DNA of 64,000 nt from Acetobacter ascendens (GCF_001766235.1 NZ_CP015164.1:1887001-1951000); one strand, 5' to 3'; counted from the stretch's first letter, positions 48,321-58,404 are shown. Notes: generated from the letters alone by a model not told the origin. A program made the numbers and translations.

Positions 48321-48989
48321 ATGAAAGACAATCGTCCCGCGCAAATGGATTTTCTTTTGCCAGATACACGGCCAGATTACGTGCAGTTAGATGTGGGAGC
48401 AGTGTTATTGCCCGGTTTCGCTTTGCACGATGCTGAAGCCTGTATGCTGGCTATTCATCACATTGCGCAGCAAGCTCCATTTAAAAAAATGCATACGCCG
48501 GGCGGAGGACAGATGTCTGTTGCCATGACATGTTGCGGCACATTTGGGTGGGTAAGCACATCACAAGGCTACAGCTATACCAGAGTAACCCCTTTTACTG
48601 GCCAACCTTGGCCAGATATGCCTGCCATTTTTCAAGTTTTGGCTCACAAAGCTGCCCAGAAAGCAGGCTTTGCACAGTTTCAACCAAATGCCTGCCTTAT
48701 CAATTCTTACAGCCCGGGTGCGCGTATGGGTCTTCATCAAGACCGCGATGAAGGGTGTACGGATCAACCCGTAGTTTCTCTCTCATTTGGCTTGGAAGCA
48801 ACTTTTCTATGGGGTGGCCTCAAAAGATCAGACCCTACCCGGCAAATTTTGCTCAAAGATGGAGATGTACTGGTGTGGGGTGGGCCTGATCGCCTACGCT
48901 TTCATGGGGTTAAACCCATCCGTTCTGGTGCACATATCCGAACAGGAGAAACGCGCCTGAATATCACATTCAGATTCGTAGCTTCTTGA
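48321..48989 (+). CDS. alkB: AlkB-type 2OG/Fe(II) dioxygenase (DNA dealkylation)
   Basis: 222 residues from the ATG at 48321 (the frame extends upstream to 48246). NSYSPGARMGLHQDRDE carries the HxD metal ligands, VVSLSFGLEATFLWGG follows, and RFHGVKPI with RLNITFRF gives the distal His and the two Arg of AlkB proteins. GYSYTRVTPFTGQPWPDMP is the nucleotide-recognition lid. It repairs 1-methyladenine and 3-methylcytosine (family role). Confidence 0.92.
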   Translation: MKDNRPAQMDFLLPDTRPDYVQLDVGAVLLPGFALHDAEACMLAIHHIAQQAPFKKMHTPGGGQMSVAMTCCGTFGWVSTSQGYSYTRVTPFTGQPWPDMPAIFQVLAHKAAQKAGFAQFQPNACLINSYSPGARMGLHQDRDEGCTDQPVVSLSFGLEATFLWGGLKRSDPTRQILLKDGDVLVWGGPDRLRFHGVKPIRSGAHIRTGETRLNITFRFVAS

Positions 48990-49034
48990 ACGCATCCAAT
49001 TTTCTTGTCGCGTTTTATTATAAGGCAGAACAGT

Positions 49035-50195
49035 ATGCCCTCTCCCGCTTTTAGCCGTCGTATTCTGCTTTTGAGTATGACAAACCTGCTCTGCATGCCG
49101 ATAAAGAACAGTATGACCTCGGATACAAAAAACAATTTTGCACAAGTGGAACAGATTTTTCAGGAAGCCATCAAAACCAACAAAACACCGGGAGCCGTTG
49201 CTGCCATTGGTCATCAAAGCCAAGTGGTTTGGAAAGGTGTATTTGGGCAACGCGCACTTGTGCCCCACCCGGAAGCCATGACATGGGATACACTGTTTGA
49301 TATAGCGTCTCTTACCAAGGTGCTCATTACAGCGCCTGCTATCATGCAGCTTTATGAACGCCAATTAGTGCAGCTTGATATTCCGGTTTGCCATTACCTT
49401 CCTGAATTTTCTGGGCAGGGCAAACAGGATATTACTGTCCGCCAGTTGCTCACCCACTATTCTGGTTTGCCTCCAGACCTGGATCTTTCAACCCCTTGGG
49501 TAGGCCGTAATACGGCTATACAAATGGCCTTTTCCTGCACTCCCATTCATCCAGCGGGAGAACAGTTTGTTTATAGTGATATCAACTTCATCTTGCTTGG
49601 GTTGATTGTAGAAAAGCTCTCTGGCCTTACCTTACAAGACTACGCAACTCAGCATATTCTCAAACCTCTGGGCTTAAAAAAAACCTTCTTTACTCCGGCA
49701 CCTACACTTTACAGCGCCATCGCTCCTACTCAGTATGATGAAAAAGAGAACCTTCTACGCGGCATTGTGCACGATCCAACAACACGCCGAATGGGTGGTG
49801 TTGCAGGCCATGCAGGATTGTTTTCCTGCGCGGATGACATGACCCTCTACGCCATTGCACTCCTCAACAAGCGCGCTGGGCGGTCTTCTCCTTTTCCGCT
49901 TAAGGCCGAAACTCTGGTCACGATGTCATCCCCACAGCAGCCTGCGGGCAAAACCGACCAACGTGGTTTAGGGTGGGATATTAATACCCATTATTCTACC
50001 CCGCGAGGAGATTACTTTCCCGCGGGATCGTTTGGTCATACCGGATTTACAGGCACGTCTCTGTGGTTGGTGCCACAAACAGAAAGCTTTGTTCTGATTT
50101 TAACAAACCGGGTTCACCCTTACGGAAAGGGCAATGTTATTGCCTTAAGGCATGATGTTGCTTCTGCGGCCGCCCTTGCTTTAGAGCACCTTTAA
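49035..50195 (+). CDS. Serine hydrolase of the beta-lactamase/class C PBP family
   Basis: 386 residues from the ATG at 49035 (AAGGC upstream); a TTG at 49005 would lengthen it. An N-terminal hydrophobic stretch (RRILLLSMTNLLCMP) is a probable signal or lipoprotein anchor. The catalytic SxxK is in DIASLTKVLITAP, YxN is replaced by YSD in FVYSDINFILLG, and HTGFTGTSLW is the third motif. GVAGHAGLFSCADDM fits the esterase/EstB branch. It may trim peptidoglycan or hydrolyse esters. Confidence 0.85.
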   Translation: MPSPAFSRRILLLSMTNLLCMPIKNSMTSDTKNNFAQVEQIFQEAIKTNKTPGAVAAIGHQSQVVWKGVFGQRALVPHPEAMTWDTLFDIASLTKVLITAPAIMQLYERQLVQLDIPVCHYLPEFSGQGKQDITVRQLLTHYSGLPPDLDLSTPWVGRNTAIQMAFSCTPIHPAGEQFVYSDINFILLGLIVEKLSGLTLQDYATQHILKPLGLKKTFFTPAPTLYSAIAPTQYDEKENLLRGIVHDPTTRRMGGVAGHAGLFSCADDMTLYAIALLNKRAGRSSPFPLKAETLVTMSSPQQPAGKTDQRGLGWDINTHYSTPRGDYFPAGSFGHTGFTGTSLWLVPQTESFVLILTNRVHPYGKGNVIALRHDVASAAALALEHL

Positions 50196-50210
50196 GCAAC
50201 GCCTTCATAG

Positions 50211-50272
50211 AGGTAACTTCTTTTCAGTATTTATGAAGGTTTGCGCCTATAAACACTGAAAAGAAGTTACCT
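50211..50272. terminator. Long inverted repeat between convergent genes
   Basis: Two 24-bp arms (50211-50234 and 50249-50272) with one mismatch and a 14-nt spacer; the outer 18 bp (AGGTAACTTCTTTTCAGT) are perfect. It lies between the stop of the serine hydrolase and the stop of the XRE regulator, so a bidirectional terminator is likely, although there is no T-run on either side. Confidence 0.6.
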
Positions 50273-50297
50273 AGCGTATAAAATTTGTCCGATAAAC

Positions 50298-50666
50298 TCA
50301 GTCTTCCTGCCGGGCCATGCGTGCCTGCCGTTCCAACCACTTCTGCGCAGATACTTTGCGAGAGGGATCAAGCATACGGTAAAGGCGAATTACATCATGT
50401 TCATCGGGCGTAATCACCAGCTCAATATCTTCCTGCACATAGCCTGTCAGAAAAATTTCTGGGTCAACATTAAAAAGCGCAGCCAGTTTGGGAATATGCT
50501 TTCTGGCACTTCCTTCCCGTCCGGTTTCCCAAAAAGCGATAGCCGGCCTTGAAACCCCCAGCGCGTCTGCAACCTGCTGCTGTGTTAGTCCAGCGGATTT
50601 ACGCAGGATCTTGATTCTTTGCCCAAGATCTATCCCGGGTGAAATAACGTCGTCCTGGTCAGCCAT
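50298..50666 (-). CDS. XRE-family helix-turn-helix regulator
   Basis: 122 residues with a Cro/C1-type domain: LGQRIKILRKSAGLTQQQVA, DALGVSRPAIAFWETGREGS and IPKLAALFNVDPEIFLTGY. The C-terminal part (DEHDVIRLYRMLDPSRKVSA) is typical of small XRE regulators. Target unknown; the gene faces the hmp promoter region divergently. Confidence 0.87.
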   Translation of the reverse strand: MADQDDVISPGIDLGQRIKILRKSAGLTQQQVADALGVSRPAIAFWETGREGSARKHIPKLAALFNVDPEIFLTGYVQEDIELVITPDEHDVIRLYRMLDPSRKVSAQKWLERQARMARQED

Positions 50667-51034
50667 TGTTCTTTATATCCATTGCTCCAGAGTTACCGTG
50701 GTTCTTGTAGCATACCCAATATTTTATGGTTGCCATATTTCATGCTCTGCAAAGTATGGCAGATCATTACAAACTTAATAACCTGATAACATATTTTGTT
50801 ATGTGCAGTAAGTAAGCTTAGATTTACAGAAATGCAAAATCAAAAAATCTCTTTTTTCATAAATCGTTTAATATTAACCATTATCTAACATAATATCCTA
50901 AATATAGTGCGCTCATACACCTAAATATTGCGTGCACCACAATGCAGCCATCTCCGCACAAAAGATTCATCGTATTGACACCTTTTTAGGTATCTATAAG
51001 ATGTATATTAAATACATTTTATAGGATCTTCTCC
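50667..51034. other. Intergenic region between the XRE gene and hmp
   Basis: 368 bp, very AT-rich, without a gene. It contains the divergent promoters. The hmp-proximal end holds a -35-like TTGACA at 50975-50980, a possible -10 TAAGAT at 50997-51002 and the NsrR-like dyad described separately. The middle part shows only A/T tracts. Confidence 0.6.
50998..51020 (+). promoter_or_regulatory. NsrR-box-like operator of the flavohemoglobin gene
   Basis: The 23-bp dyad consists of AAGATGTATAT (50998-51008), T, and AAATACATTTT (51010-51020). It agrees with the NsrR consensus AANATGYATTT-N-AAATRCATNTT at all fixed positions but one. It overlaps the putative -10 (TAAGAT), so bound NsrR would block transcription until nitric oxide damages its cluster (known NsrR mechanism). 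No nsrR gene is in the window. Confidence 0.65.
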
Positions 51035-52249
51035 ATGCCTTCTCCGCTTGATGCAAAAACACTCTCAATTATAAAGGCCTGTGTTCCAGCTCTTGAAGCA
51101 CACGGGCTAGATATTACGCAGGAAATGTACAAACGCCTGCTGTCCAACCCCGATATTCGGGACCTTTTCAACATGTCTCACCAAAAAGATGGTGAACAAC
51201 CTAAAGCCCTTGCTCTGGCTGTGCTGGCTTATGCGCGTAACATTGATAACCTTGGCGCTTTGGGCGGTATGGTTGAACGTATTGCCGAAAAACATGTTGG
51301 GCTAAATATTCTGCCCAAACATTACCCCTACGTAGCTGATGCACTTTTGGGAGCAATTGCTAATGTGCTGGGTGACGCTGCCACACCCGAAATTCTGGAA
51401 GCATGGGGTAAGGCTTACTGGTTCTTGGCAGACATTCTCATGGGCCGTGAAAAACAGATTTACGAAGAACATGCCGCAGCCCCTGGCGGATGGATAGGCT
51501 GGCGCCCGTTTACGGTGCGCCGCAAAGTGCGTGAAAGTCATACCATCACGTCCTTCGAACTGGTGCCCGTGGATAACAAACCCATTATGAAACACGAAGC
51601 CGGGCAATATCTCAGCTTCAAGCTAGATGTTCCGAGGCACGGCTCACAACGCCGTAACTACAGTATTTCTTCCGAACCCGGCGCAGATCATTACCGCATT
51701 AGTGTGCGCCGCGCGGATGGTGGTGTGGTTTCTCAATGGCTGCATGATACCGTGCAAGAAGGGCAGGTTCTGGACGTTTCTGCACCAGCGGGAGACTTTA
51801 CGCCTGGAACAGAGCAAAACAGCAAAATTGTTCTGCTGTGTGCAGGTGTTGGACAAACACCTTTTATTTCTACCCTCGGTGCGTTTCTGAAGGATGGAAC
51901 CAAGCGCAATATCCACTACATCCACGGCGTGCACACTGCACAGGATGAAGCATTTACAGATTACATCTACACTTTGGCTGAAAAAGATGCGCTTGAAGCT
52001 GATATTTTCTATAGCCATTCTCCCATGCCCACAAACCGTTCAAACAAGAACGTAAAGTTGCATGAAGGCAGAATCACTGCAGAATGGCTTAAACCCCGTG
52101 TAGATATCACTACAGATTACAATATCTGTGGGCCTGATAGCTTTATGCGGGACATGATTAAAGCTCTTACCGAAGCTGGCGTGCCAGAAAACCAGATCCA
52201 CTATGAATTCTTTGGATCTGCAGCAGATGCGGAACTTGTAGGCGCTTAA
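51035..52249 (+). CDS. hmp: Flavohemoglobin (nitric oxide dioxygenase) Hmp
   Basis: 404 residues. The globin domain (1-140) has the proximal His in RIAEKHVGLNIL. The FAD domain follows (WRPFTVRRKVRES, RRNYSISSEPGADHYRISVR) and an NAD(P) domain (VLLCAGVGQTPFISTLGAFL, NICGPDSFMRDMIKAL, ending HYEFFGSA). It converts NO to nitrate in the cytosol. TAGGAT precedes the ATG, and the gene stands alone with its own promoter and terminator. Confidence 0.97.
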   Translation: MPSPLDAKTLSIIKACVPALEAHGLDITQEMYKRLLSNPDIRDLFNMSHQKDGEQPKALALAVLAYARNIDNLGALGGMVERIAEKHVGLNILPKHYPYVADALLGAIANVLGDAATPEILEAWGKAYWFLADILMGREKQIYEEHAAAPGGWIGWRPFTVRRKVRESHTITSFELVPVDNKPIMKHEAGQYLSFKLDVPRHGSQRRNYSISSEPGADHYRISVRRADGGVVSQWLHDTVQEGQVLDVSAPAGDFTPGTEQNSKIVLLCAGVGQTPFISTLGAFLKDGTKRNIHYIHGVHTAQDEAFTDYIYTLAEKDALEADIFYSHSPMPTNRSNKNVKLHEGRITAEWLKPRVDITTDYNICGPDSFMRDMIKALTEAGVPENQIHYEFFGSAADAELVGA

Positions 52250-52255
52250 TTTTAT

Positions 52256-52293
52256 AATCTTCTCTCTATTCGATTAAGAATAGAGAGAAGATT
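52256..52293. terminator. Bidirectional terminator between hmp and metI
   Basis: Perfect 16-bp stem (AATCTTCTCTCTATTC and its complement) with a 6-nt loop, positioned 7 bp after the hmp stop and 10 bp from the end of metI, which converges on it. Confidence 0.85.
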
Positions 52294-52302
52294 CTTCCAA
52301 TC

Positions 52303-52977
52303 TTAATCTGCACTTCTGGTACGTTCTGAATGGCGCAATATACGTGAAAGCCAGTTACCCAAGGCCTGCATACCCGTCACCAACACAATCAATACAGTAA
52401 CCACCCCTAACATCACTGTTGTATTGAAGCGCTGATAACCATAGCGAATAGCCAGATCCCCCAAACCACCGGCACCAATAGTGCCTGCCATGGCTGATGC
52501 ACCCACCAAGGTTACCAGTGTAACTGTTATGCCGGATACAAGCGCAGGCATGCTTTCTGGTAGCAAAACATACCGGATAACCATCCAGCGCGTTCCGCCC
52601 ATGGCGCGCACGGCATCAACCAATCCATGATCAACTTCCCGCAGGGAAACCTCAGCAATGCGCGCAAAATACGGAATAGCGGCAATGGAAAGCGGAACAA
52701 TGGCAGCAGTTGTGCCCAACGCACTGCCCACGATCATTCGGGTAAATGGAATAAGCAGCACCAACAGAATAATAAATGGCACAGCCCGGATGGCATCAAT
52801 CACCACACCAAGCAAACGTGGCAGCACCGGCAATGGATAAAGGCCGCCTCGCCCAGCTACAACCATAAAAACGGCTAATGGCAGCCCAAAAAGAACCGCA
52901 ATAAAACCGGATACCAACACCATTATCAGCGTTTCGCCAGTGGCGTGCCATAGCAGATCAAGAATGAGCCGGGACAT
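52303..52977 (-). CDS. metI: Methionine ABC transporter permease MetI
   Basis: 224 residues with five to six membrane helices: [40 protein letters not shown], and the EAA-type loop [20 protein letters not shown], then [20 protein letters not shown]. The start lies within the 3' end of metN (20-bp overlap). Confidence 0.95.
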   Translation of the reverse strand: MSRLILDLLWHATGETLIMVLVSGFIAVLFGLPLAVFMVVAGRGGLYPLPVLPRLLGVVIDAIRAVPFIILLVLLIPFTRMIVGSALGTTAAIVPLSIAAIPYFARIAEVSLREVDHGLVDAVRAMGGTRWMVIRYVLLPESMPALVSGITVTLVTLVGASAMAGTIGAGGLGDLAIRYGYQRFNTTVMLGVVTVLIVLVTGMQALGNWLSRILRHSERTRSAD

Positions 52978-53947
52978 AGCCTACCACTTCTGCTGCATGA
53001 CAATTTTGCTGAAGAAAGTTCATGGTTGCGACGGAAACATCCCCGACCTGTAAAAGAACATCCAAAACCTGATATTCTGCATCTTCAGCAGGAATAACGC
53101 GTAATAAGGAAGCCTGTGTCTGGCACATCTCCTGCACATTTTGCAGTAACGGTGCCATAATCAGGTTTTGATCCACCGTTAGTCTTACCACTGCGTGGCT
53201 ACCTTCCTGCGGGCTACGTTCCATATTGGGGGGTAAAGCAGCTTGCAGGCTTGTTTCTTCCAAAATATCAGCGGGCAGACCACGTGCTATGATCCGACCA
53301 TGATCCAGCACCAGAACATGCTTGGCCAATGCACGCACAACGTCCATTTCATGCGTGATAAAAACAATGGTCAGCCCCAATTCACGATTGATGCTGTTTA
53401 ACAAAGCCAATATCGACTCTGTTGTTTCCGGGTCTAGCGCAGAAGTTGCTTCATCGCACAACAGCAAGGCAGGTTGTGCTGCAAGGGCACGGGCAATACC
53501 AACACGCTGCTTTTGCCCGCCAGATAACATGGCAGGATATTTATTGGCGTGATCAGCCAACCCCACTAGATCAAGCAGTTCTGCGACACGTTTTACCCGC
53601 TGATCACGCGGGATACCTGCAATTTCCAATGGCAAAGCCACATTGGCGGCAACGGTGCGGGATGTCAGCAAATTGAAATGCTGAAACACCAGCCCGATAC
53701 GCCGCCGTAAGGGAATGATCTGAGATTCTGGCAGAACTGCCAGATCCTGCCCTTCCAGCAGAATACGCCCGGATTGAGGACGATCCAGCCCACATAGGCA
53801 CCGCAACAAGGTGGACTTTCCCGCCCCTGAACGCCCGATGATGCCAAGGCTATCGCCCTTGCCCACCGTAAAAGAAATATCCTTGAGGGCAGGCTGCCCG
53901 CCAAATGAGCGGGTAAGATGTTCAACCTGTAAAAGACTCATGACCAA
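52958..53947 (-). CDS. metN: Methionine ABC transporter ATPase MetN
   Basis: 329 residues: Walker [16 protein letters not shown]-loop [13 protein letters not shown], signature [16 protein letters not shown], Walker [17 protein letters not shown]-loop FITHEMDVV. The C-terminal ACT/NIL-type domain (residues about 250-325) senses methionine in MetN proteins. It overlaps both neighbours. Confidence 0.95.
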   Translation of the reverse strand: MVMSLLQVEHLTRSFGGQPALKDISFTVGKGDSLGIIGRSGAGKSTLLRCLCGLDRPQSGRILLEGQDLAVLPESQIIPLRRRIGLVFQHFNLLTSRTVAANVALPLEIAGIPRDQRVKRVAELLDLVGLADHANKYPAMLSGGQKQRVGIARALAAQPALLLCDEATSALDPETTESILALLNSINRELGLTIVFITHEMDVVRALAKHVLVLDHGRIIARGLPADILEETSLQAALPPNMERSPQEGSHAVVRLTVDQNLIMAPLLQNVQEMCQTQASLLRVIPAEDAEYQVLDVLLQVGDVSVATMNFLQQNCHAAEVVGYVPAHS

Positions 53948-54750
53948 CCCGGCACAACCGCACCATGAAATGCCTGCGCCAATGCCTGTTTGACATTATC
54001 TTGCTGAAAAGCTGAAACAAGCTTGCTGACCCACGGTGCATTTTTGTCTGTCTCATTCACAGCAATAAAGCAGACATACGGGTTATTTTGCGGGGCTTCC
54101 TGTGCAATCCGCTCTTTCTGCAGATCAATGCCTGCTTTGTTGGCCCAATCTGTATTCACCACAGCCGCATCCATATCTGGCAGCGCGCGCCCCACCATTC
54201 CGGCATCCATTTCTTTTACAGAAATCTGGCGTGGATTTTCGGTAATATCTAACGCTGTGGGCACCAGACCGGCATCTTCCGCCACTTTGATCAGCCCCAA
54301 TTTCTGCAACAGCAAAAGGGCGCGCCCCTCATTCGTCGGGTCATTCGGCACACCAATCACGGCCTTGTTTGGTAATTCTGCAACAGATTTCCAGCGCCGA
54401 GAATACAGACCTATGGGAGACAGATAGGTGTTACCTACAGGCACGATATGGAAATTCTTGGCCTTGTTCTGCGCTTCCAGAAAAGGCCCATGCTGGAATG
54501 CATTTGCATCCAGTTCGTGCTCAGCCAATGCCTCGTTCGGTGCATTGTAATCTGAAAACGGGATGATCTTGAGGGTCAGACCTTCCTTGGCAGCGTTTTC
54601 CGCCACCACGCGCCAGACATCTTCATCCTCACCAGCAATAATGCCGATGCGCAGAACCTGACCATCAGCATGTGCAACACCGTAGGGGGCCATCATGGCC
54701 ACGCCCATTCCGGCAAGCATTACCCTACGGGATAAAAAGGACGAAGACAT
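53938..54750 (-). CDS. metQ: Methionine-binding protein MetQ
   Basis: 270 residues of the NlpA/MetQ family: [80 protein letters not shown] and [16 protein letters not shown]. The signal sequence has an SRRVMLAG twin-arginine-like motif and no lipobox cysteine, so it may be a soluble periplasmic protein rather than the usual lipoprotein. First gene of metQNI. Confidence 0.93.
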   Translation of the reverse strand: MSSSFLSRRVMLAGMGVAMMAPYGVAHADGQVLRIGIIAGEDEDVWRVVAENAAKEGLTLKIIPFSDYNAPNEALAEHELDANAFQHGPFLEAQNKAKNFHIVPVGNTYLSPIGLYSRRWKSVAELPNKAVIGVPNDPTNEGRALLLLQKLGLIKVAEDAGLVPTALDITENPRQISVKEMDAGMVGRALPDMDAAVVNTDWANKAGIDLQKERIAQEAPQNNPYVCFIAVNETDKNAPWVSKLVSAFQQDNVKQALAQAFHGAVVPGWS

Positions 54751-54848
54751 GATTTATAGTCCATTTCAGATAAATACGATTTTGTGTGTATAAACAGAAA
54801 ATAACACGCAGATGTCAAGTTTATACGGGTAAGTTGCCTGAACGCTCC

Positions 54849-56276
54849 TTACCCTTTGAACACAGGCCCTTCTGGCAATAGTTTCCCGGGGTTAAGAATG
54901 TTCAGCGGATCCAGCGTTGCTTTCAACGCCCGCATGACAGAGAGCGCCCCTGCCCCGTGCTCTGTTTCCAGAAACTCCAGCTTTCCCAAACCTACGCCAT
55001 GTTCACCGCTGCATGAACCGCCCATCGCCAGAGCTCGTGCAACAATCTTGCGGTCAAGATCAAGCGCACGCACATGTCCGGCATCACTATCTTCTGTCAT
55101 AATCAGAGTGTGGAAATTTCCATCACCCACATGCCCCAGAATAGCAGCCTGCAGGCCAGAAGCTGCAATATCCTGCCGAACGCCATCTATCAGATCTGCC
55201 AGGCGTGAAATGGGCACAATGCAGTCTGTGCTGATAACACGTGCTGATGGATCAATTGCCTTTGCTGCCCAGAACGCATTATGCCGCGCCTTCCAAAGGC
55301 GCGCACGTTCATCGGCCGTATCTGCCCACATAAAGCGCAAACCGTTATTTTCGCGCGCAATATCTTCGGTCACACTCACCTGCTCACGCACAGATTCTGG
55401 TGCACCCGCAAATTCAAAAAACAGAGTTGTCAGAGGCTGCAAATCTGTGAGGCCAGAATAGCTGATACTTGCAGCCATCTGTACTTCGTCCATCAATTCC
55501 ACACGGGCAATAGGCACGCCCATCTGAATAATCTCAATAGCCGTGCTGACAGCATCATGCAGATTTTCGAACTGGCAAATAGCAGCGGAAAGCTGTTCGG
55601 GAATACCATGCAGGCGCAACTGCACCTCTGTAATAATCCCCAACGTGCCTTCAGACCCTACGAACAAAGACGTAAGATCATACCCGGTGGAAGACTTGCG
55701 CACCCGCCCACCAGTACGAATAACTTCTCCATTTGCCAGAACAACTGTTAGTCCAAGCACATTTTCCTTCATGGTGCCGTAACGCACCGCGGCTGTGCCA
55801 GAAGCACGCGTGGCGCACATGCCGCCCAAGGTTGCTTCACCACCCGGATCAACCGGAAAAAACAGACCTGTATCCCGCAACTGGACATTCAAGTCTTGCC
55901 GGGTAAGACCCGCCTGCACGCGGCAATCCAGATCAGCCGGATTAACTTCCAGCACTTCTGTCATACGGGAAAGATCAAGGCTGATGGCATGTTCTGGTGG
56001 CGTGACATGCCCTTCCACCGATGTACCTGCGCCAAATGCAACCACTGGCACCTGATGATGATGGCAAAGTTTAAGCACATCGGATACATCCGCCGTGCTT
56101 TCAGCAAACACCACAGCCGCTGGCATGCGGGACACCTGCAAAGCCTCTCCATGGCTATGGGCTTTACAAACAGATTCATTGCACGAAACACGTTCACCAA
56201 ACTGCGCTTTCAACTGCGCCAGCACAGCTTCAGCCCGTTTGGGTGCATCTGCATGAGGGAATGAAGTGTTTGTCAT
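54849..56276 (-). CDS. FAD-linked D-lactate dehydrogenase / glycolate oxidase GlcD-type
   Basis: 475 residues: PCMH-type FAD domain (VVAFGAGTSVEGHVTPPEHA, LFFPVDPGGEATLGGMCATR, GTAAVRYGTMKENVLGLTVV, FVGSEGTLGIITEVQLRLHG) and the FAD-oxidase C domain (AILGHVGDGNFHTLIMTEDS, GSCSGEHGVGLGKLEFLE, LKATLDPLNILNPGKLLP). Closest to the single-subunit LDHD/Dld group. It passes electrons from D-lactate or a similar 2-hydroxyacid to the respiratory chain. No Fe-S partner gene is adjacent. Confidence 0.88.
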   Translation of the reverse strand: MTNTSFPHADAPKRAEAVLAQLKAQFGERVSCNESVCKAHSHGEALQVSRMPAAVVFAESTADVSDVLKLCHHHQVPVVAFGAGTSVEGHVTPPEHAISLDLSRMTEVLEVNPADLDCRVQAGLTRQDLNVQLRDTGLFFPVDPGGEATLGGMCATRASGTAAVRYGTMKENVLGLTVVLANGEVIRTGGRVRKSSTGYDLTSLFVGSEGTLGIITEVQLRLHGIPEQLSAAICQFENLHDAVSTAIEIIQMGVPIARVELMDEVQMAASISYSGLTDLQPLTTLFFEFAGAPESVREQVSVTEDIARENNGLRFMWADTADERARLWKARHNAFWAAKAIDPSARVISTDCIVPISRLADLIDGVRQDIAASGLQAAILGHVGDGNFHTLIMTEDSDAGHVRALDLDRKIVARALAMGGSCSGEHGVGLGKLEFLETEHGAGALSVMRALKATLDPLNILNPGKLLPEGPVFKG

Positions 56277-56364
56277 GCGCTATCCAGTCTTCCCGATAGA
56301 TAGTGGTTTAAAATCGGCAGCCAAAGATGCCGCAAATATCAACGGTTTGGTCTTGTATCTGCAA

Positions 56365-57768
56365 TCAATGATGCGGTGAGATCACACGATGGCGTACAAC
56401 CTCTCCTACAATCACCAATGCCGGGCTTTGTATCTGCTGCTCTGCTACCAGATCTGGTAACGTTGCCAACGTGCCCTCACATACTCTTTGCTCTGGCAAA
56501 GTACCTTTTTCCACCACCGCAACAGGCCAGTTTTCAGGCAATCCGTGCTTAACAAGCTGGGCACAAAGCTGAGAAATCATTGTCAGCCCCATGTAAATCA
56601 CCACTGTCTGATTTTTTAGGGCAATAGTTTCCCATTCCAAATTCAGCACACCATCTGCACGTGCATGCCCCGTAATAAACAGGCATGCCTGTGCACAATC
56701 ACGATGTGTTAGGGGAATACCGGCATACGCGGCACATCCATTGGCAGCAGAAATACCTGGAACAATCCGAAAAGGCACACCGGCCTCTACCAGTGTTTCC
56801 AGTTCTTCCCCGCCCCTGCCAAATATAAAGGGATCTCCGCCTTTCAGGCGCAAAACCCGTTGGCCAGCCTGCGCACGACGCACCAGTTCATAATTGATAT
56901 CTTCTTGCGGCAATGTATGGCGATTACGCTTTTTGCCTACAAAAACACGTTCCGCATCTCGCCGCACGTAATTCAGAATTTCTGGACCAACCAGATTGTC
57001 ATACAGAATAACATCCGCATCCTGCATAAGCCGCAAAGCCGCCAGAGTGAGCAAATCAGGATTACCCGGCCCGGCTCCTACCAACCAGACCTCGCCCCGT
57101 GCAGCATTTCCCTCTTCCAACTCCTGCAGGTTGCGTGTGGCTTCAGCCTTATCTCCAGCCAAAGCCGCGCGTGCACCTTCTCCATCAAGAAAATGCTCCC
57201 ATAGCTGCCGACGTGCAGAGGTATCTGGAATACGTTGGCGCAGTTCATCCCGCATGGTGGACATAAAGTCCGCCAGACGGTGCAACCCTTCTGGGAGAAC
57301 ACGCTCCACCATTGTTCTTAGTCTACGGGCCAGAACAGGCGCAGCACCTCCGGTAGAAATGGCTACCTGCACCTTCCCCCGTGTAACCAGTGCAGGCGTA
57401 ATAAATGTAGAAATAGCCGGATCATCCACCGCACACACCGGCACATTATGGGCCTTACATAGAGTTGCGAGTGTTTGATTCAGATCTCGGTCATTGGTTG
57501 CCAGATAAACCAGACGGCAGCCTGAAAGACGCGGCTGCAAATCCTGCACAGATGTATCCTGCGCAAAATGGTGTATGGCACCTTTATCCACCATACGCTC
57601 AAGTTCGGAACACAAGGAAGCCGAAAGCACTTCCACCCGCGCACCTGTAGATACAAGAAGCTGTACCTTGCTGGCGGCTACATTTCCGCCGCCCACAACA
57701 AGAACCCGCTCGCCTTCCATGCGAAACACGACGGGAAACCAACCTGTATTTTCTGACAAACCTTGCAT
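56365..57768 (-). CDS. cysG: Siroheme synthase CysG
   Basis: 467 residues from the ATG at 57768, chosen for the AGAGGCAGT upstream. The N-terminal half is the dehydrogenase/ferrochelatase ([60 protein letters not shown]). The C-terminal half is the uroporphyrinogen methyltransferase (EVWLVGAGPGNPDLLTLAAL, RLKGGDPFIFGRGGEELETL, RIVPGISAANGCAAYAGIPL). It makes siroheme for sulfite/nitrite reductases. Confidence 0.95.
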   Translation of the reverse strand: MQGLSENTGWFPVVFRMEGERVLVVGGGNVAASKVQLLVSTGARVEVLSASLCSELERMVDKGAIHHFAQDTSVQDLQPRLSGCRLVYLATNDRDLNQTLATLCKAHNVPVCAVDDPAISTFITPALVTRGKVQVAISTGGAAPVLARRLRTMVERVLPEGLHRLADFMSTMRDELRQRIPDTSARRQLWEHFLDGEGARAALAGDKAEATRNLQELEEGNAARGEVWLVGAGPGNPDLLTLAALRLMQDADVILYDNLVGPEILNYVRRDAERVFVGKKRNRHTLPQEDINYELVRRAQAGQRVLRLKGGDPFIFGRGGEELETLVEAGVPFRIVPGISAANGCAAYAGIPLTHRDCAQACLFITGHARADGVLNLEWETIALKNQTVVIYMGLTMISQLCAQLVKHGLPENWPVAVVEKGTLPEQRVCEGTLATLPDLVAEQQIQSPALVIVGEVVRHRVISPHH

Positions 57769-58167
57769 ACTGCCTCTGCAAGCAGGCTTCTGCTCCAGAT
57801 GCAAGGGGCCAGACACCTTAAATACAAAAAAGATTTCTAGCGCCTGACTTTTGGAGCAAAAAGTAACCAGAAAATGTATGAGTGTTACTAACAAAGGCTA
57901 GCTTACGCCCAAAAAACATTTGAGAAATTTATATTCTCCGCAGTTTGTTGTTAAGCCCGTGCACCAGCATTACCGTTGCTTCATCATTCCTGACCATCGT
58001 TATTGCAGCTGAAAACAGTCTTTTTCCGTTACTCCTATCCATGCATCTGTCCGTATTCCGTCACAAATTGAGCATTTGCCTGCATTTTCTTACCAAACGC
58101 ATATGCACCTTAAAGAATCTTCTTGTGCTCAAGATGTTTTTCTCGTAGGAAGCCGCATCAGCCTCTT
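57769..58167. other. Intergenic region between cysG and tRNA-Glu
   Basis: 399 bp without a credible gene. It holds the cysG promoter on the minus strand and the tRNA-Glu promoter on the plus strand. No repeats recognised. Confidence 0.5.
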
Positions 58168-58243
58168 GTCCCGTTCGTCTAGAGGCCTAGGACACCGCCC
58201 TTTCACGGCGGCAACACGGGTTCGAATCCCGTACGGGACGCCA
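58168..58243 (+). tRNA. tRNA-Glu (anticodon TTC)
   Basis: 76 nt including encoded CCA: acceptor GTCCCGT / ACGGGAC, D-arm TCTAGAGGCCTAGGA, anticodon arm CCGCCCTTTCACGGCGG giving TTC, T-arm CGGGTTCGAATCCCG. Confidence 0.97.
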
Positions 58244-58404
58244 CTTTTGCTCAAAACTAAAAACCTTAAGGTTTCGTTTCGAGTGGCTTGAGATAAGCAG
58301 GTTCAGAAATCTGCCTTTCCTTTCAAAAATACAGGCACTCCATTCTTTACAGGCTCGATTCCTCTATCGAGCTTGCGTCACAAATGCCGAGAGCAAGAAC
58401 GGCT

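Noticed and set aside
54751-54848. SAM riboswitch or other methionine leader before metQNI
   Set aside because: The 98-bp leader is AT-rich and shows none of the conserved helices of the SAM riboswitch classes I can recall.
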